From positions 124,001 to 188,000 of the forward strand of contig NZ_JAQMHV010000004.1 of NCBI RefSeq assembly GCF_028307215.1: a stretch of DNA of 64,000 bases, read 5' to 3'. A program made the position numbers and the translations under genes. The notes below the pieces were generated by a model, which had not been told where the DNA came from, ran no database searches, and saw nothing but the letters and a program-made list of their open reading frames with translations. This DNA comes from Falsirhodobacter sp. 20TX0035 (GTDB lineage Bacteria; Pseudomonadota; Alphaproteobacteria; Rhodobacterales; Rhodobacteraceae). Positions 44,608 through 54,291 of this stretch are shown here, in pieces. Position 1 is the first letter of the stretch, and each line of letters begins with the position of its first letter.

Positions 44608-45582
44608 ATGCTGGACCTGCCCGCAAAACCCACCGAGGAAATCTCTGTCCGCGAGGTTTTCGGCATCGACACCGACATGAAGGTGAAAGGCTTCGCCGAA
44701 CGCACGGACCGCGTGCCCGAGGAGGATTCCACCTACAAGTTCGATCCGGACACCACGCTCGCCATCCTCGCGGGCTTTGCCTATAACCGGCGCGTCATGA
44801 TCCAAGGCTATCACGGCACGGGGAAATCCACGCATATCGAACAGGTGGCCAGCCGCCTGAACTGGCCGTCGGTGCGCGTGAACCTTGACAGCCACGTGTC
44901 GCGGATCGACCTGATCGGCAAGGACGCGATCAAGCTGATCGACGGCAAGCAGGTCACGGCGTTCCAGGAAGGCATCCTGCCCTGGGCGCTGCGCAACCCT
45001 TGCGCCATCGTCTTCGACGAATATGACGCGGGCCGCGCCGACGTGATGTTCGTGATCCAGCGCGTGCTGGAGGCGAACGGCAAGCTGACGCTGCTGGACC
45101 AGAACGAGATCATCACCCCCCACCCGTCCTTCCGCCTGTTCGCGACGGCCAACACCGTGGGCCTGGGCGACACGACGGGCCTGTATCACGGCACCCAGCA
45201 GATCAACCAGGGCCAGATGGACCGGTGGAGCCTGGTGGCCACGCTGAACTACCTGCGCCACGACGCCGAGGTGAACATCGTCCTGTCGAAGGCGCCCCAC
45301 TACAACACCGAGAAGGGCCGGAAAGAAATCGGCCAGATGGTGACGCTGGCCGACATGACCCGCACCGCCTTCATGAACGGGGACCTGTCCACCGTCATGT
45401 CGCCGCGCACCGTGATCGCCTGGGCCCAGAACGCCGAGATCTTCCGCAACGTGGGCTACGCGTTCCGCCTGACCTTCCTGAACAAGTGCGACGAGCTGGA
45501 ACGCCAGACCGTGGCCGAGTTCTACCAGCGCTGCTTTGGCGAAGAGCTGCCCGAAAGCGCCGCCTCGACCGCAATGAAGTGA
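44608..45582 (+). CDS. cobS: Cobaltochelatase subunit CobS
   Basis: A 324-residue AAA+ ATPase of the aerobic cobaltochelatase, which inserts Co2+ into hydrogenobyrinic acid diamide in B12 synthesis. Seen: N-terminal '[27 protein letters not shown]' region (about 12-38), Walker A '[18 protein letters not shown]' near 71-88, '[20 protein letters not shown]', Walker B '[12 protein letters not shown]' and sensor '[20 protein letters not shown]'. AGGAGAG precedes the ATG. It is followed 22 bases on by cobT. The large subunit cobN is not in the window. Confidence 0.97.
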   Translation: MLDLPAKPTEEISVREVFGIDTDMKVKGFAERTDRVPEEDSTYKFDPDTTLAILAGFAYNRRVMIQGYHGTGKSTHIEQVASRLNWPSVRVNLDSHVSRIDLIGKDAIKLIDGKQVTAFQEGILPWALRNPCAIVFDEYDAGRADVMFVIQRVLEANGKLTLLDQNEIITPHPSFRLFATANTVGLGDTTGLYHGTQQINQGQMDRWSLVATLNYLRHDAEVNIVLSKAPHYNTEKGRKEIGQMVTLADMTRTAFMNGDLSTVMSPRTVIAWAQNAEIFRNVGYAFRLTFLNKCDELERQTVAEFYQRCFGEELPESAASTAMK

Positions 45583-45604
45583 GGCGCCCGCCCCCGGAGG
45601 CATC

Positions 45605-47464
45605 ATGAGCAAACAGCCCGATAACCCCGCCGACCCGTTCAAGAAGGCCTTGGCCGAGGCGACGAAGACCATGGCCCGGGACCGGGAGCTGACGGTCAGC
45701 TATTCGGTCGACCCGCCCGGCCTGACGCGCGAAGGCATGCGCCTGCCGCAGGTTACCCGCCGCATGACGCGGGACGAGGTTCTGCTGGCGCGCGGCACGG
45801 CGGACGCCTTCGCGTTGCGCCATCGCTATCACGACGAAGGAACCGCCGCCCGCTACGCCCCCACCGGGCCCATGGCGCGCGACATCCTGGAGGCGATGGA
45901 AACGGCCCGCTGCGAGGCGATGGGCGCGCGCGACATGCCCGGCACGGCGACCAACATCGACGCCAAGATCGCGCATGAGGCTGACCGCAAGGGCTATGGC
46001 CAGATCAAGAAGGCCGTGGACGCGCCGCTGGCGGTGGCCGCGGGCTACCTCGTGCGCCATCTGGCCACGGGGCGCGACCTGCCGGCTTCGGCCGCGAACG
46101 TCATGGAGTTGTGGCGCGACCGGATCGAGATGGGGGACCTGAGCGGCACGCTGGACGATCAGGCGGCCTTTGCCCGCATGGCGCGCAAGATGATCGCCGA
46201 CATGGGCTATGCCGACCAGCTGGGCGAAGACCCGGACATGGACGATCCGTCCGACGACGCCTCGGACGAGGCGGAGCAAGACGATCAGGAACCCGAATCC
46301 TCGGCCGATCAGGACGGCGCGGACGACCAGCCCGACGACGCCACCCCCGAACGCAGCCAGGAAGAGCAGCAGGACGCCAGCCAGGCGCAGGTCGCGACCG
46401 AGGAAAGCGACGAGCAGCAGGAGGGCGAAGAGGCCGAGATGCCCGAGGGCGAGGCGCCGAACGAGCCCCCGCCCCCCGCCGTGCATTCCGACGCCGATCC
46501 GAACTACGCCGCCTTCACCACCCGCTTCGACGAGGAGATCCACGCCGAGGATCTGGCCGACCCGGTGGAGCTGGAACGCCTGCGCGCCTATCTGGACCAG
46601 CAGCTGGAGCCGCTGAAGGGTGCTGTCAGCCGTCTCGCGAACAAGCTGCAGCGCCGCCTTCAGGCGCAGCAGAGCCGTGCGTGGGAGTTCGATCTGGAGG
46701 AGGGCATCCTCGACGCCGGCCGTCTGGCCCGGGTCATCGCCAACCCGACCACGCCCTTGTCCTTCAAGGTCGAACACGACACCGAGTTCCGCGACACCTG
46801 CGTGACGCTGCTTCTGGACAATTCGGGATCTATGCGCGGGCGTCCCATCTCCATCGCGGCGATCTGCGCAGATGTTCTGGCGCGCACGCTGGAACGCTGC
46901 CAGGTGAAGGTGGAGATCCTGGGCTTCACCACCCGCGCCTGGAAGGGCGGCCAATCGCGCGAGGCGTGGCTGGCCGACGGGCGCAAGCCTCAGCCCGGCC
47001 GCCTGAACGACCTGCGCCACATCATCTACAAGGGTGGCGACACGCCGTGGCGGCGCACGCGCCCGAACCTTGGCCTGATGATGAAGGAGGGCCTCCTGAA
47101 GGAGAACATCGACGGCGAGGCGCTGGAATGGGCGCACCGGCGCCTGACAGCCCGCCCCGAGGCGCGGAAGATCCTCATGGTCATCTCGGACGGGGCGCCG
47201 GTGGATGACAGCACCCTGTCGGTGAACCCCGCGAACTACCTTGAAAAGCACCTGCGCGACGTGATCGCGATGGTCGAACGCCGCAAGGCGTGCGAGCTGA
47301 TCGCCATCGGCATCGGCCATGACGTGACCCGCTACTACCAGCGTGCGGTCACCATCACCGATGTCGAACAGCTGGCGGGGGCCATGACCGAACAGCTCGC
47401 CTCGCTGTTCGACAGCGATCCGCGAAAACGCGCCCGCGTGCTGGGCATGAAGAAAGTCGGCTGA
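45605..47464 (+). CDS. cobT: Cobaltochelatase subunit CobT
   Basis: A 619-residue partner of CobS. Seen: CobT N domain (about 1-200), a highly acidic low-complexity linker at about 210-300 rich in Asp/Glu/Gln (a single unstructured block), then the C-terminal von Willebrand A-type domain with the metal-ion site '[15 protein letters not shown]' (D-x-S-x-S) near 400-414, '[12 protein letters not shown]' and '[14 protein letters not shown]'. The CobS-CobT ring powers the chelatase. Its stop overlaps the ATG of the peptidase gene (TGATG), so they are translated in series. Confidence 0.97.
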   Translation: MSKQPDNPADPFKKALAEATKTMARDRELTVSYSVDPPGLTREGMRLPQVTRRMTRDEVLLARGTADAFALRHRYHDEGTAARYAPTGPMARDILEAMETARCEAMGARDMPGTATNIDAKIAHEADRKGYGQIKKAVDAPLAVAAGYLVRHLATGRDLPASAANVMELWRDRIEMGDLSGTLDDQAAFARMARKMIADMGYADQLGEDPDMDDPSDDASDEAEQDDQEPESSADQDGADDQPDDATPERSQEEQQDASQAQVATEESDEQQEGEEAEMPEGEAPNEPPPPAVHSDADPNYAAFTTRFDEEIHAEDLADPVELERLRAYLDQQLEPLKGAVSRLANKLQRRLQAQQSRAWEFDLEEGILDAGRLARVIANPTTPLSFKVEHDTEFRDTCVTLLLDNSGSMRGRPISIAAICADVLARTLERCQVKVEILGFTTRAWKGGQSREAWLADGRKPQPGRLNDLRHIIYKGGDTPWRRTRPNLGLMMKEGLLKENIDGEALEWAHRRLTARPEARKILMVISDGAPVDDSTLSVNPANYLEKHLRDVIAMVERRKACELIAIGIGHDVTRYYQRAVTITDVEQLAGAMTEQLASLFDSDPRKRARVLGMKKVG

Positions 47465-49236
47465 TGTTCCAGACCTTCACCTCCTCGGCCAGCCCCGAAC
47501 AGGGCCCGCCCCGGCTGGCCGCCCTGCGCCAGCAGATCCGCAACGAGGGTCTGGCGGGCTTCCTCGTGCCGCGCGCCGATGTCCATCAGGGCGAATACGT
47601 GGCGGCCCGGGACGACCGGCTGGCCTGGCTGACCGGTTTCACCGGATCGGCCGGGTTCTGCGTGGTGCTGGCGGATCAGGCGGGCGTCTTCATCGACGGC
47701 CGCTACCGCACGCAGGTGAAGGCGCAGGTGGCGCTGGATCATTTCACCCCCGTCCCCTGGCCCGACGTGCTGCCCGGCCCTTGGATCATGGACCGCACGC
47801 ATGGCGAGATCGGGTTCGACCCGTGGCTGCACACGCAGGACGACATCTCCAAGCTGCGCGAGGCCGGGGTGACCCTTCGCCCAGTGGCGAACCTCGTGGA
47901 CCGCATCTGGTCGGACCAGCCCGCGCCCCCGCAGGGTCTGGCCTTCCTTCATCCCGACGCGCTGGCCGGCCGCACGTCGCAACAGAAGCGTGAGGATCTG
48001 GCAAAGGACCTGAAGGGCAAGGCGGCCATCATCACCCTGCCCGACAGCGTGTGCTGGCTGTTGAACATCCGGGGTGCGGACGTTCCGCGCAACCCCGTCC
48101 TGCACGCCTTCGCCATCCTGCACGACGACGCGCGGGTGGACCTGTTCACCGATCCCGCCAAGATCCCGGCCGAGGTTCTGGATCATCTGGGCCCTCAGGT
48201 GTCGCTGCACGCGCCGACCGCCTTCACCGCCGCCCTGCGCGCGCTGAAGGGGCCGGTGCAGCTGGACCCGGCGACCGCCCCTCTTGCCTTGCGCCTGACG
48301 CTGGAGGAGGAAGGGACCAAGATCCTCGGCCTCGACGATCCGTGCCGCCTGCCGAAGGCCTGCAAGAGCGGGGCCGAGATCGCCGGCATGCGCGAGGCGC
48401 ATCTGCGCGACGCCGCCGCCGTGATCGAATTCCTCGCCTGGCTGGACCGGGAAGCGCCGAAGGGCCACCTGACCGAGATCGCCGTGGTCACCGCGCTGGA
48501 AGGCTATCGCCGCGCCACGAACGCCCTGCACGACATCAGCTTCGACACGATCTGCGGCGCGGGCCCCAATGGCGCGATGATGCATTACCGCGTGACCGAG
48601 GACACGGACCGCCCCGTGGGCCGGAACGAACTGCTTCTGGTCGATTCCGGCGCGCAATACGCCGACGGCACCACCGACATTACCCGCACCATGGCCATCG
48701 GCGATCCGGGGAACGAGGCGCGGGACGCCTACACCTGCGTGGTGCAGGGGCTGATCAACCTGTCGCGCGTGCGCTGGCCCAAGGGGCTGGCCGGGCGCGA
48801 TCTGGACCCGATCGCCCGCTTCCACCTGTGGCTGGACGGGCGCGACTTCAACCACGGCACGGGCCACGGCGTGGGCGCCTTCCTGTCGGTGCACGAAGGC
48901 CCGCAGCGCATCAGCCGCATTTCGGAAGTGCCGCTGCAAGCCGGCATGATCCTGTCGAACGAGCCCGGCTATTACCGCGAAGGGGCCTTCGGTATCCGGC
49001 TGGAAAACCTGATCGTGGTGGAACCGGCGCCCCCCGGCGCGGACGATCGCGACCAGCTGCGGTTCGAGACGCTGACCTTTGTGCCCTTCGACCGCCGCCT
49101 GATCCTTTCCGCCCGCCTTGCGCCGGACGAACGGGACTGGCTGGACGCCTATCACGCGCAGGTCCTGGAGCGGGTCGGCCCCCGCTTGTCGGACGCTGCG
49201 CGCGAATGGCTGGTCACGGCTGCGGCCCCGCTGTAG
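47464..49236 (+). CDS. Aminopeptidase P family protein (M24B)
   Basis: A 590-residue Xaa-Pro aminopeptidase-like enzyme with the three-domain layout of the large (XPNPEP1-type) branch. Seen: creatinase-like domain start 'RLAALRQQIRNEGLAGFLVPRADVHQGEYV', 'DDRLAWLTGFTGSAGFCVVL', and the catalytic pita-bread domain with metal ligands in 'LLLVDSGAQYADGTTDITRTM' (Asp, Asp), 'FNHGTGHGVGAFLSVHEGPQ' (His), 'ILSNEPGYYREGAFGIRLENL' (Glu, Glu). The dinuclear site is complete. It is coupled to cobT by TGATG, though no role in B12 synthesis is known. Confidence 0.95.
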   Translation: MFQTFTSSASPEQGPPRLAALRQQIRNEGLAGFLVPRADVHQGEYVAARDDRLAWLTGFTGSAGFCVVLADQAGVFIDGRYRTQVKAQVALDHFTPVPWPDVLPGPWIMDRTHGEIGFDPWLHTQDDISKLREAGVTLRPVANLVDRIWSDQPAPPQGLAFLHPDALAGRTSQQKREDLAKDLKGKAAIITLPDSVCWLLNIRGADVPRNPVLHAFAILHDDARVDLFTDPAKIPAEVLDHLGPQVSLHAPTAFTAALRALKGPVQLDPATAPLALRLTLEEEGTKILGLDDPCRLPKACKSGAEIAGMREAHLRDAAAVIEFLAWLDREAPKGHLTEIAVVTALEGYRRATNALHDISFDTICGAGPNGAMMHYRVTEDTDRPVGRNELLLVDSGAQYADGTTDITRTMAIGDPGNEARDAYTCVVQGLINLSRVRWPKGLAGRDLDPIARFHLWLDGRDFNHGTGHGVGAFLSVHEGPQRISRISEVPLQAGMILSNEPGYYREGAFGIRLENLIVVEPAPPGADDRDQLRFETLTFVPFDRRLILSARLAPDERDWLDAYHAQVLERVGPRLSDAAREWLVTAAAPL

Positions 49237-49311
49237 GGGCCGCCCGCTTTAAGGGGTGACAGCGTTAACATCCCATGTATGATGCCCCCATCGCAACAAA
49301 TGGAGGTGCCC

Positions 49312-49647
49312 ATGGCGTCTGATATCCGTATCCGCAAGGTTCCGGGCCGCTGGGTCGTTCGCAGCGATGGGGCGGTTCTGGCCGAAACGGCCGACGCGCT
49401 GGAGCTGGAGGAGGACACCCTCGCCCCCATCATCCTCTTCCCGCGCGAGGATGTGGCGATGGCCTTCCTGGACGCCGAAGGGCGCGAGGACCGCGCCTTG
49501 GGCACCACGCAGCACTTCGCGCTGGTGGACGCCTCCACCACCACCCCGGCCGTGGCGTGGAGCGTGGAGACCCCGCACGCCGACGCGGCCCGTCTGGCGG
49601 GCCACATCGCCTTCGACATGCGCAAGGTGACGGTGGAGCGGCTTTAG
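49312..49647 (+). CDS. DUF427 domain protein
   Basis: A 111-residue single-domain DUF427 protein. Seen: 'IRIRKVPGRWVVRSDGAVLAETADALELEED' region (about 4-34, the family's 'R-V-x-V-x-x-G-x-x-V-A-x-S'), then 'PIILFPREDVAMAFLDAE' (Y/L-F-P-x-x-D-V). The end is 'WSVETPHADAARLAGHIAFD' (normally 'YP.p...a..i.gyvaF'). GGAGG lies five bases ahead of the ATG. Function is unknown, and members are soluble beta-barrel-like proteins. It ends in a 4-base convergent overlap with sufE. Confidence 0.88.
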   Translation: MASDIRIRKVPGRWVVRSDGAVLAETADALELEEDTLAPIILFPREDVAMAFLDAEGREDRALGTTQHFALVDASTTTPAVAWSVETPHADAARLAGHIAFDMRKVTVERL

Positions 49648-50051
49648 GCCGCCGCCGCCACGTCCCGGATGCGCGTGACCATCGCGCGCACCCCGTTGGA
49701 CCGCTGCGCCGACAGGTGGCGGTCCAGCCCCAGCCGGGCCAGCTCGGCCCCGGCGTCGATCTTGCCGATCTCCTCCACCGGAACCCCCGCATAAAGTGCG
49801 TGCAGCACGGCGATCAAGCCACGCACGATCAGCGCGTCGCTGTCGCCCTCGAAGTCGAAGCGCGCATTCTCGATCCGCGGGTGCAGCCAGACCTGGCTGG
49901 CGCAGCCTTCGACCTTGGTTGACGGGGCCTTCAGCGCGTCCGGCATGGGCGGCATGGCCTTGCCCAGCTCGATCACGTGGCGATACCGCTCCTCCCAGTC
50001 GTCCAGAAACTCGAACGTGGCGGCGATGTCCTCGAAAGCCTGCGTGGCCAT
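49644..50051 (-). CDS. sufE: Cysteine desulfuration protein SufE
   Basis: A 135-residue sulfur acceptor that takes persulfide from SufS and passes it to the SufBCD scaffold. Seen: 'EFLDDWEERYRHVIELGKAMPPMPDALKA' region (about 13-42) and the reactive Cys in 'VEGCASQVWLHPR' near residue 50, and 'IVRGLIAVLHALYAGVPVEEI'. GGAGAG precedes the ATG. It lies 12 kb from sufS/sufD, i.e. outside the suf operon but in the same region. Confidence 0.96.
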   Translation of the reverse strand: MATQAFEDIAATFEFLDDWEERYRHVIELGKAMPPMPDALKAPSTKVEGCASQVWLHPRIENARFDFEGDSDALIVRGLIAVLHALYAGVPVEEIGKIDAGAELARLGLDRHLSAQRSNGVRAMVTRIRDVAAAA

Positions 50052-50169
50052 GATGCTCTCCTGTGTCCTCGGGTCAGAGGTATGCGAGCGGTGGGGCAAG
50101 GTCCAGCCCACCTTCCCAACACGGAAGCGATAGGCTAGCAACGTCGCGACGCAGAAGGAGAGTGCACCG

Positions 50170-50613
50170 ATGACCCGCCCGTTGCTTGCAGCCCTGATCC
50201 TGACCACCGCCCTTGCCGGCTGCGGGGGCCTGAATCCCGGACGATGGCTGAACTCGGGCGGAAACAGCCCGACGCCGGAGGGGATGGGGACCGCGAAGGT
50301 GGCGGAAGACACACGCGTCCTGATCCAGCAGGTCACGAGCGTGGAGGTCGACCGCACCCCCGACGGCGCGATCGTGCGGGCCGCGGGACAGGCCCCGACA
50401 CTGGGCTGGTACAGCCCCGCCCTTGTGGCGCAGCCGGTCGAAAACGGCACCCTGACGCTGGAGTTCCGGGTGAACGCACCCAAGGACCCGCAGCCGGCCG
50501 GCACCCCGGTCACCCGCACGATTTTAGCCGCGACGGCGCTGACCAACGAAACACTGGCCGGCGTGAACCGGATCGTGGTGCGCGGGGCGACGAACGCCCT
50601 GTCCAGCCGTTAA
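50170..50613 (+). CDS. Lipoprotein, unknown function
   Basis: A 147-residue predicted lipoprotein. Seen: signal peptide 'MTRPLLAALILTTALAGC' with lipobox L-A-G-C at 15-18, a Gly/Pro/Ser-rich linker, then a beta-rich domain ('VLIQQVTSVEVDRTPDGAIVRAAG', 'LTLEFRVNAPKDP') ending 'NETLAGVNRIVVRGATNALSSR'. GAAGGAGAG precedes the ATG. It converges on rnd with a 4-base overlap. The domain pattern is that of small outer-membrane lipoproteins, but I cannot name the family. Confidence 0.8.
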   Translation: MTRPLLAALILTTALAGCGGLNPGRWLNSGGNSPTPEGMGTAKVAEDTRVLIQQVTSVEVDRTPDGAIVRAAGQAPTLGWYSPALVAQPVENGTLTLEFRVNAPKDPQPAGTPVTRTILAATALTNETLAGVNRIVVRGATNALSSR

Positions 50614-51758
50614 AGCGTCACGACGCGGACGTTGTTGCCCTTTGCCGACAGGGCGATCTCGCCCCGGCACAGGCGCAGCGCGTCGTTTCCGAACGCCTCC
50701 ATCCGCCAGCCCTTCAGGGGCGCGATGTCCCGGTCGCCCGCCGCCAGCGCGTCCAGATCGGCGGAGGAGGCGATCAGCTTCGGCGCCACGCCCAGATCCT
50801 CGGACTTCGCCTTCAACAGAACGCGCAAGAGGTCGGCCAGAGCCGGGTTGACCTGCACCTGATCCTTCACCGGATCGGGCTTCGGCATCTTGTCGGCCGC
50901 CATCTCCTGTCCCGCCTTCACGGCGGCAAGGATGCCGTCCGCGATCTCTCCGCGCCGCGCTTCGCGCAGCAGCAGGCGCGACCGGCCCAGATCGTCGACA
51001 TTTGCGGGCTTGGTGGAGGCCAGCTCCAGCAGCGCGTCGTCCTTCATCACCCGCGACCGGGGCACGTTGTTGCCCTGCGCGTAGGTTTCGCGAAAGCGCG
51101 CCAGTTCCTTGACGATGGCCAGGAAGCGTCCCGAATTGGTGCGGGTCTTGATCCGCTGCCACGCGTCCTCGGGGTGGACGGTGTAGGTGGCGGGATCGAC
51201 AAGGATCGCTAGCTCCTCGGCCACCCAGTGTTCGCGCCCCGACTTCCGAATCTGCGCCGAAAGGTTCTCGTAGATCACCCGCAGATGCGTTACGTCGGCC
51301 AGCGCGTATTGCTTTTGCGCCTCGGACAGCGGGCGGCGGGACCAGTCCGTGAAGCGCGAGGTCTTGTCGAGGTTTTCGCGCGCGATCTTGCGGACCAGCG
51401 TTTCATACCCGACCTGTTCGCCATAGCCGCAGACCATGGCCGCGATCTGCGTGTCGAACAGGGGCTTCGGGAAGACCCCGCCTTCCACGAAAAAGATCTC
51501 CAGATCCTGACGGGCGGCGTGGAACACCTTGACCGTCTGTTCCCAGCGGAAAAGGTCATACAAGGGCGCCAGATCCATCTCCCCCTCAATCGGGTCGATC
51601 AGGACCGCGTCGCCCGAGGGCAGCGCCATCTGGATCAGGCACAGCTTGGACCAGTAGGTGCGCTCGCGCAGGAACTCGGTGTCCAGCGTGACATAAGCCT
51701 GGGCCTTCGCGCGCTGGCAGATGTCCTCAAGCTCTTGGGTGGTGGTGATGGTCCGCAT
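50610..51758 (-). CDS. rnd: Ribonuclease D
   Basis: A 382-residue 3'-5' exoribonuclease involved in tRNA 3' maturation. Seen: DEDDy exonuclease motifs 'VTLDTEFLRERTYWSKLCLIQMA' (Exo I, Asp-x-Glu near residues 24-28), 'VFHAARQDLEIF' (Exo II), 'TDWSRRPLSEAQKQYALADVTHL' (Exo III, Tyr-x3-Asp), and a C-terminal HRDC domain from about 205 on ('DAWQRIKTRTN...' then 'ELARFRETYAQGNNVPRSRVMKDDALLELA'). ATG 51758 preferred, with GAGGGCAG just upstream. It follows purN by 70 bases. Confidence 0.96.
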   Translation of the reverse strand: MRTITTTQELEDICQRAKAQAYVTLDTEFLRERTYWSKLCLIQMALPSGDAVLIDPIEGEMDLAPLYDLFRWEQTVKVFHAARQDLEIFFVEGGVFPKPLFDTQIAAMVCGYGEQVGYETLVRKIARENLDKTSRFTDWSRRPLSEAQKQYALADVTHLRVIYENLSAQIRKSGREHWVAEELAILVDPATYTVHPEDAWQRIKTRTNSGRFLAIVKELARFRETYAQGNNVPRSRVMKDDALLELASTKPANVDDLGRSRLLLREARRGEIADGILAAVKAGQEMAADKMPKPDPVKDQVQVNPALADLLRVLLKAKSEDLGVAPKLIASSADLDALAAGDRDIAPLKGWRMEAFGNDALRLCRGEIALSAKGNNVRVVTL

Positions 51759-51828
51759 CTCTGCCCTCTTGCCGCCGGTTTGTCCGACCATTTCCGTCTA
51801 GCCGAGATCGCGAACGGGGAAAAGCGCC

Positions 51829-52395
51829 CTAACGTGCGGCAAAGGCCCGAAGACAGTCGGGATACAGGCGATGCTCCTCCACCAGAACGCGCGCGGCGAG
51901 ATCGGCCGCCGTGTCCTGCGGCAGGACGGGCACGCGCGACTGGCCGAGGATCGGGCCGTTGTCCAGAACGGCCGTCACCTCGTGCACGGTGCAGCCGGCT
52001 TCGGCGTCGCCCGCGTCGATGGCGCGCTGATGGGTGTGAAGGCCGGGATATTTCGGCAGCAAGGACGGGTGGATGTTCAGCATCCGCCCTTCGAACCGCT
52101 GCACGAAACCGGGCGTCAGCACGCGCATGAAACCGGCCAGGCAGACGATGTCGGGCGCGGCCGCAAGGATCGGCTCCAGCAGCGCGGCCTCGAACGCGGC
52201 GCGGTCGCCCTTGAACGGGCGGTGATCGACCGCCGCCGTCGCGATGCCCATTTCGGCGGCCCGGGCCAGCCCCGTGGCCTGCGGATCGTTGGAGGCCACG
52301 AGCACGCAGCGCGCCGGGTGATCGCCCGTCATGCTGCGGGCCAGCGCCACCATGTTGGACCCGCCGCCCGAAATCAGGATCGCGACGCGCTTCAC
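51829..52395 (-). CDS. purN: Phosphoribosylglycinamide formyltransferase
   Basis: A 188-residue folate-dependent enzyme of purine synthesis (GAR to FGAR). Seen: '[19 protein letters not shown]' start, '[44 protein letters not shown]' block (about 83-126) holding the catalytic Asn-His-Asp set (N-I-H-P-S-L-L-P), and '[18 protein letters not shown]'. The start is GTG, overlapping the purM stop (GTGA). The order purM-purN is the usual one. Confidence 0.97.
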   Translation of the reverse strand: MKRVAILISGGGSNMVALARSMTGDHPARCVLVASNDPQATGLARAAEMGIATAAVDHRPFKGDRAAFEAALLEPILAAAPDIVCLAGFMRVLTPGFVQRFEGRMLNIHPSLLPKYPGLHTHQRAIDAGDAEAGCTVHEVTAVLDNGPILGQSRVPVLPQDTAADLAARVLVEEHRLYPDCLRAFAAR

Positions 52396-53435
52396 AGCAG
52401 GGCGCCGGTGTAGGAGACGCCCTCGCCCTCCACCACGTGGCCAAGGCGGGTCACGGTCTCGCCCTGCCCGGCCAGCAGCGCTTCCAGCGCCTCCGCCCGG
52501 TCGGCGGACACGGACAGGATCATGCCGATGCCGCAGTTGAACGTCTTCAGCAGTTCGGGCTGCTGGATGCCCGACACCTCGGCCAGCCAGCGGAAGACGG
52601 GCGGGAGGGTCCAGGCGTTCAGGTCGATTTGCGCGCCAAGGCCTTCCGGCAGCACGCGTGGCAGGTTCTCGGTCAGCCCGCCGCCGGTGATGTGGGCCAG
52701 CGCATGCACCCCACCTTCGCGGATGGCAGCCAGCGAGGGTTTCACGTAGAGCCGCGTCGGCGTCAGCAGGGCGTCGCCCAGCAAGCCTTCGGCAAAGGGC
52801 GCGGCGGCGTCCCAGCCAAGGCCCGACATCTCCACCACCTTGCGGACAAACGAATAGCCGTTGGAATGCACCCCGTCCGAGGCAAGGCCCAGAAGCACGT
52901 CACCCGCCACGACACCTTCCGGCAGCGCCGTGCCCCGCTCCATCGCCCCAACGGCGAAACCGGCCAGATCGAAATCGCCCTTGTGGTACATGCCCGGCAT
53001 CTCGGCCGTCTCGCCTCCGATCAGCGCGCAGCCCGAGGCTTCACAGCCCGCCGCGATCCCCTCGACGATGGCCGTCGCCTGATCCACGTCCAGCTTGCCG
53101 GTGGCGAAATAATCGAGGAAGAACAGCGGCTCCGCCCCTTGGCAGACAAGGTCGTTCACGCACATGGCGACAAGGTCGATGCCGATCGTGTCCACGCGGC
53201 CCGTGTCGATCGCGATGCGCAGCTTGGTGCCCACCCCGTCGGTGGCCGCCACGAGGATCGGGTCCGTGTAGCCCGCTGCCTTCAGATCGAACAGGGCGCC
53301 AAAGCCGCCAAGCCCGGACACCGTGCCGCTGCGCGCCGTGCGCTTTGCGGCCGGCTTGATACGCTCCACCAGCGCGTTGCCCGCGTCGATGTCCACGCCC
53401 GCCTCGGCATAGGTCAGTCCGTTCTTGCTTGTCAT
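52392..53435 (-). CDS. purM: Phosphoribosylformylglycinamidine cyclo-ligase
   Basis: A 347-residue AIR synthetase. Seen: '[21 protein letters not shown]' start, '[32 protein letters not shown]' region (about 44-75) with the ATP/metal loop, '[30 protein letters not shown]', '[24 protein letters not shown]' and '[20 protein letters not shown]'. All family blocks present. First gene of purM-purN(-rnd). A tRNA gene begins 100 bases upstream on the other strand. Confidence 0.98.
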   Translation of the reverse strand: MTSKNGLTYAEAGVDIDAGNALVERIKPAAKRTARSGTVSGLGGFGALFDLKAAGYTDPILVAATDGVGTKLRIAIDTGRVDTIGIDLVAMCVNDLVCQGAEPLFFLDYFATGKLDVDQATAIVEGIAAGCEASGCALIGGETAEMPGMYHKGDFDLAGFAVGAMERGTALPEGVVAGDVLLGLASDGVHSNGYSFVRKVVEMSGLGWDAAAPFAEGLLGDALLTPTRLYVKPSLAAIREGGVHALAHITGGGLTENLPRVLPEGLGAQIDLNAWTLPPVFRWLAEVSGIQQPELLKTFNCGIGMILSVSADRAEALEALLAGQGETVTRLGHVVEGEGVSYTGALL

Positions 53436-53534
53436 GCCAGCCCCCAGGATCCTTTCGCCCGCGTTTAGACGATCACCGCCCGGCACGCAACGCGGCTTGA
53501 CCAGGGCCGAGCTTCGACGTAGGCACATTCTGCC

Positions 53535-53610
53535 GGGCCTGTAGCTCAATGGTCAGAGCAGGGCGCTCATAACGCCTTGGTTGGGGGTTCGAGTCCCTCC
53601 GGGCCTACCA
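53535..53610 (+). tRNA. tRNA with CAU anticodon, probably tRNA-Ile2 (lysidine-modified)
   Basis: A 76-nt cloverleaf with encoded CCA: GGGCCTG/CGGGCCT acceptor, anticodon loop CTCATAA (CAU), T arm GGTTCGAGTCC. CAU can be Met or, when C34 becomes lysidine, Ile (AUA). The 'GAGCAGGGCG...CGCCTTGGTTG' arm and variable region look like E. coli ileX (AGCAGGCG...TCGCTTGGTCG) and not like the elongator Met tRNA, so Ile2 is favoured. The first acceptor pair reads G1-U72, unusual. Foreign-looking DNA starts right after the CCA. Confidence 0.8.
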
Positions 53611-54291
53611 TCGGCTTGAATATGCAAATGACGGCAAATCTTCGTCTTGAACGGCTCCACACAGAAGAGCAGAGACATCATCACGCCGTGGCCTCGGACG
53701 TCCACGCGCACGTCCGGTCCCCACGCGCCAGGACATGCATCATCCATTTATCCATAAGGAAGCGTGACCGCTACATCCCACGTCACGCTTGCTGACGCTC
53801 GTGTGTTTCGTACGCAGAACTTGGGTCGAGAACAGTTGCCGCCGTTCACACGTTGTGCGGGCGCAAACGGTGTCGTTGCAATGAGTCATCCTGACGCTGA
53901 CGATACCTGCCTGAAACCAGCATCCGCTTCCTCCGTAGCGCCCTGTAAGGACCCCCTTGCGGCATCACCGACAACGGTTACGCGATCCCGCTGATCAGGC
54001 CCTTTTCTAGCAACTCAAGACTCTGCTCTTCCAGCCGGGTCAGCGGCACCGAAGGCGCACCCGCGTAGCGCTTGACCAACTCGGTCATCCCTGCAGGAAT
54101 AACAAAGCTATGCTTTGCGGACTCAGCGAACAGGCGCGATACTCACTAAATATTAAAATCGTAGCTAATTATCTGAGAAATTTACAACCCGTGCTACGTT
54201 ATTCGTATATGAGCACAACGTAGAGCCATACAAACAACTGGCACACTGCTGTGGAAACAACGCACTTTTTGGCGTTTTTATTTAGTAGATT
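53611..54291. other. Gene-free AT-rich stretch, left part of the island
   Basis: About 680 bases without a convincing complete gene. The first 340 bases have scattered short frames with atypical composition, and 53978-54142 holds a broken frame described separately. The last 150 bases are very AT-rich (runs such as TTAAAATCG and TTTTTATTTAG) and presumably hold the promoter of the acyltransferase gene. No repeat array or tRNA was seen. Confidence 0.6.
53978..54142 (-). pseudogene. Fragment of an unknown gene
   Basis: An open stretch of 54 codons on the minus strand ending at TAA, with no start of its own: upstream it hits TGA in the AT-rich DNA. The peptide (…AGMTELVKRYAGAPSVPLTR… then LEEQSLELLEKGLISGIA) has ordinary protein composition and looks like the C-terminal end of a helical protein cut off by recombination. 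I cannot name the family. Confidence 0.35.

Noticed and set aside
44575-45672. A 365-codon minus-strand frame across cobS
   Set aside because: Antisense shadow of cobS; the plus strand carries Walker motifs and a good ribosome site.
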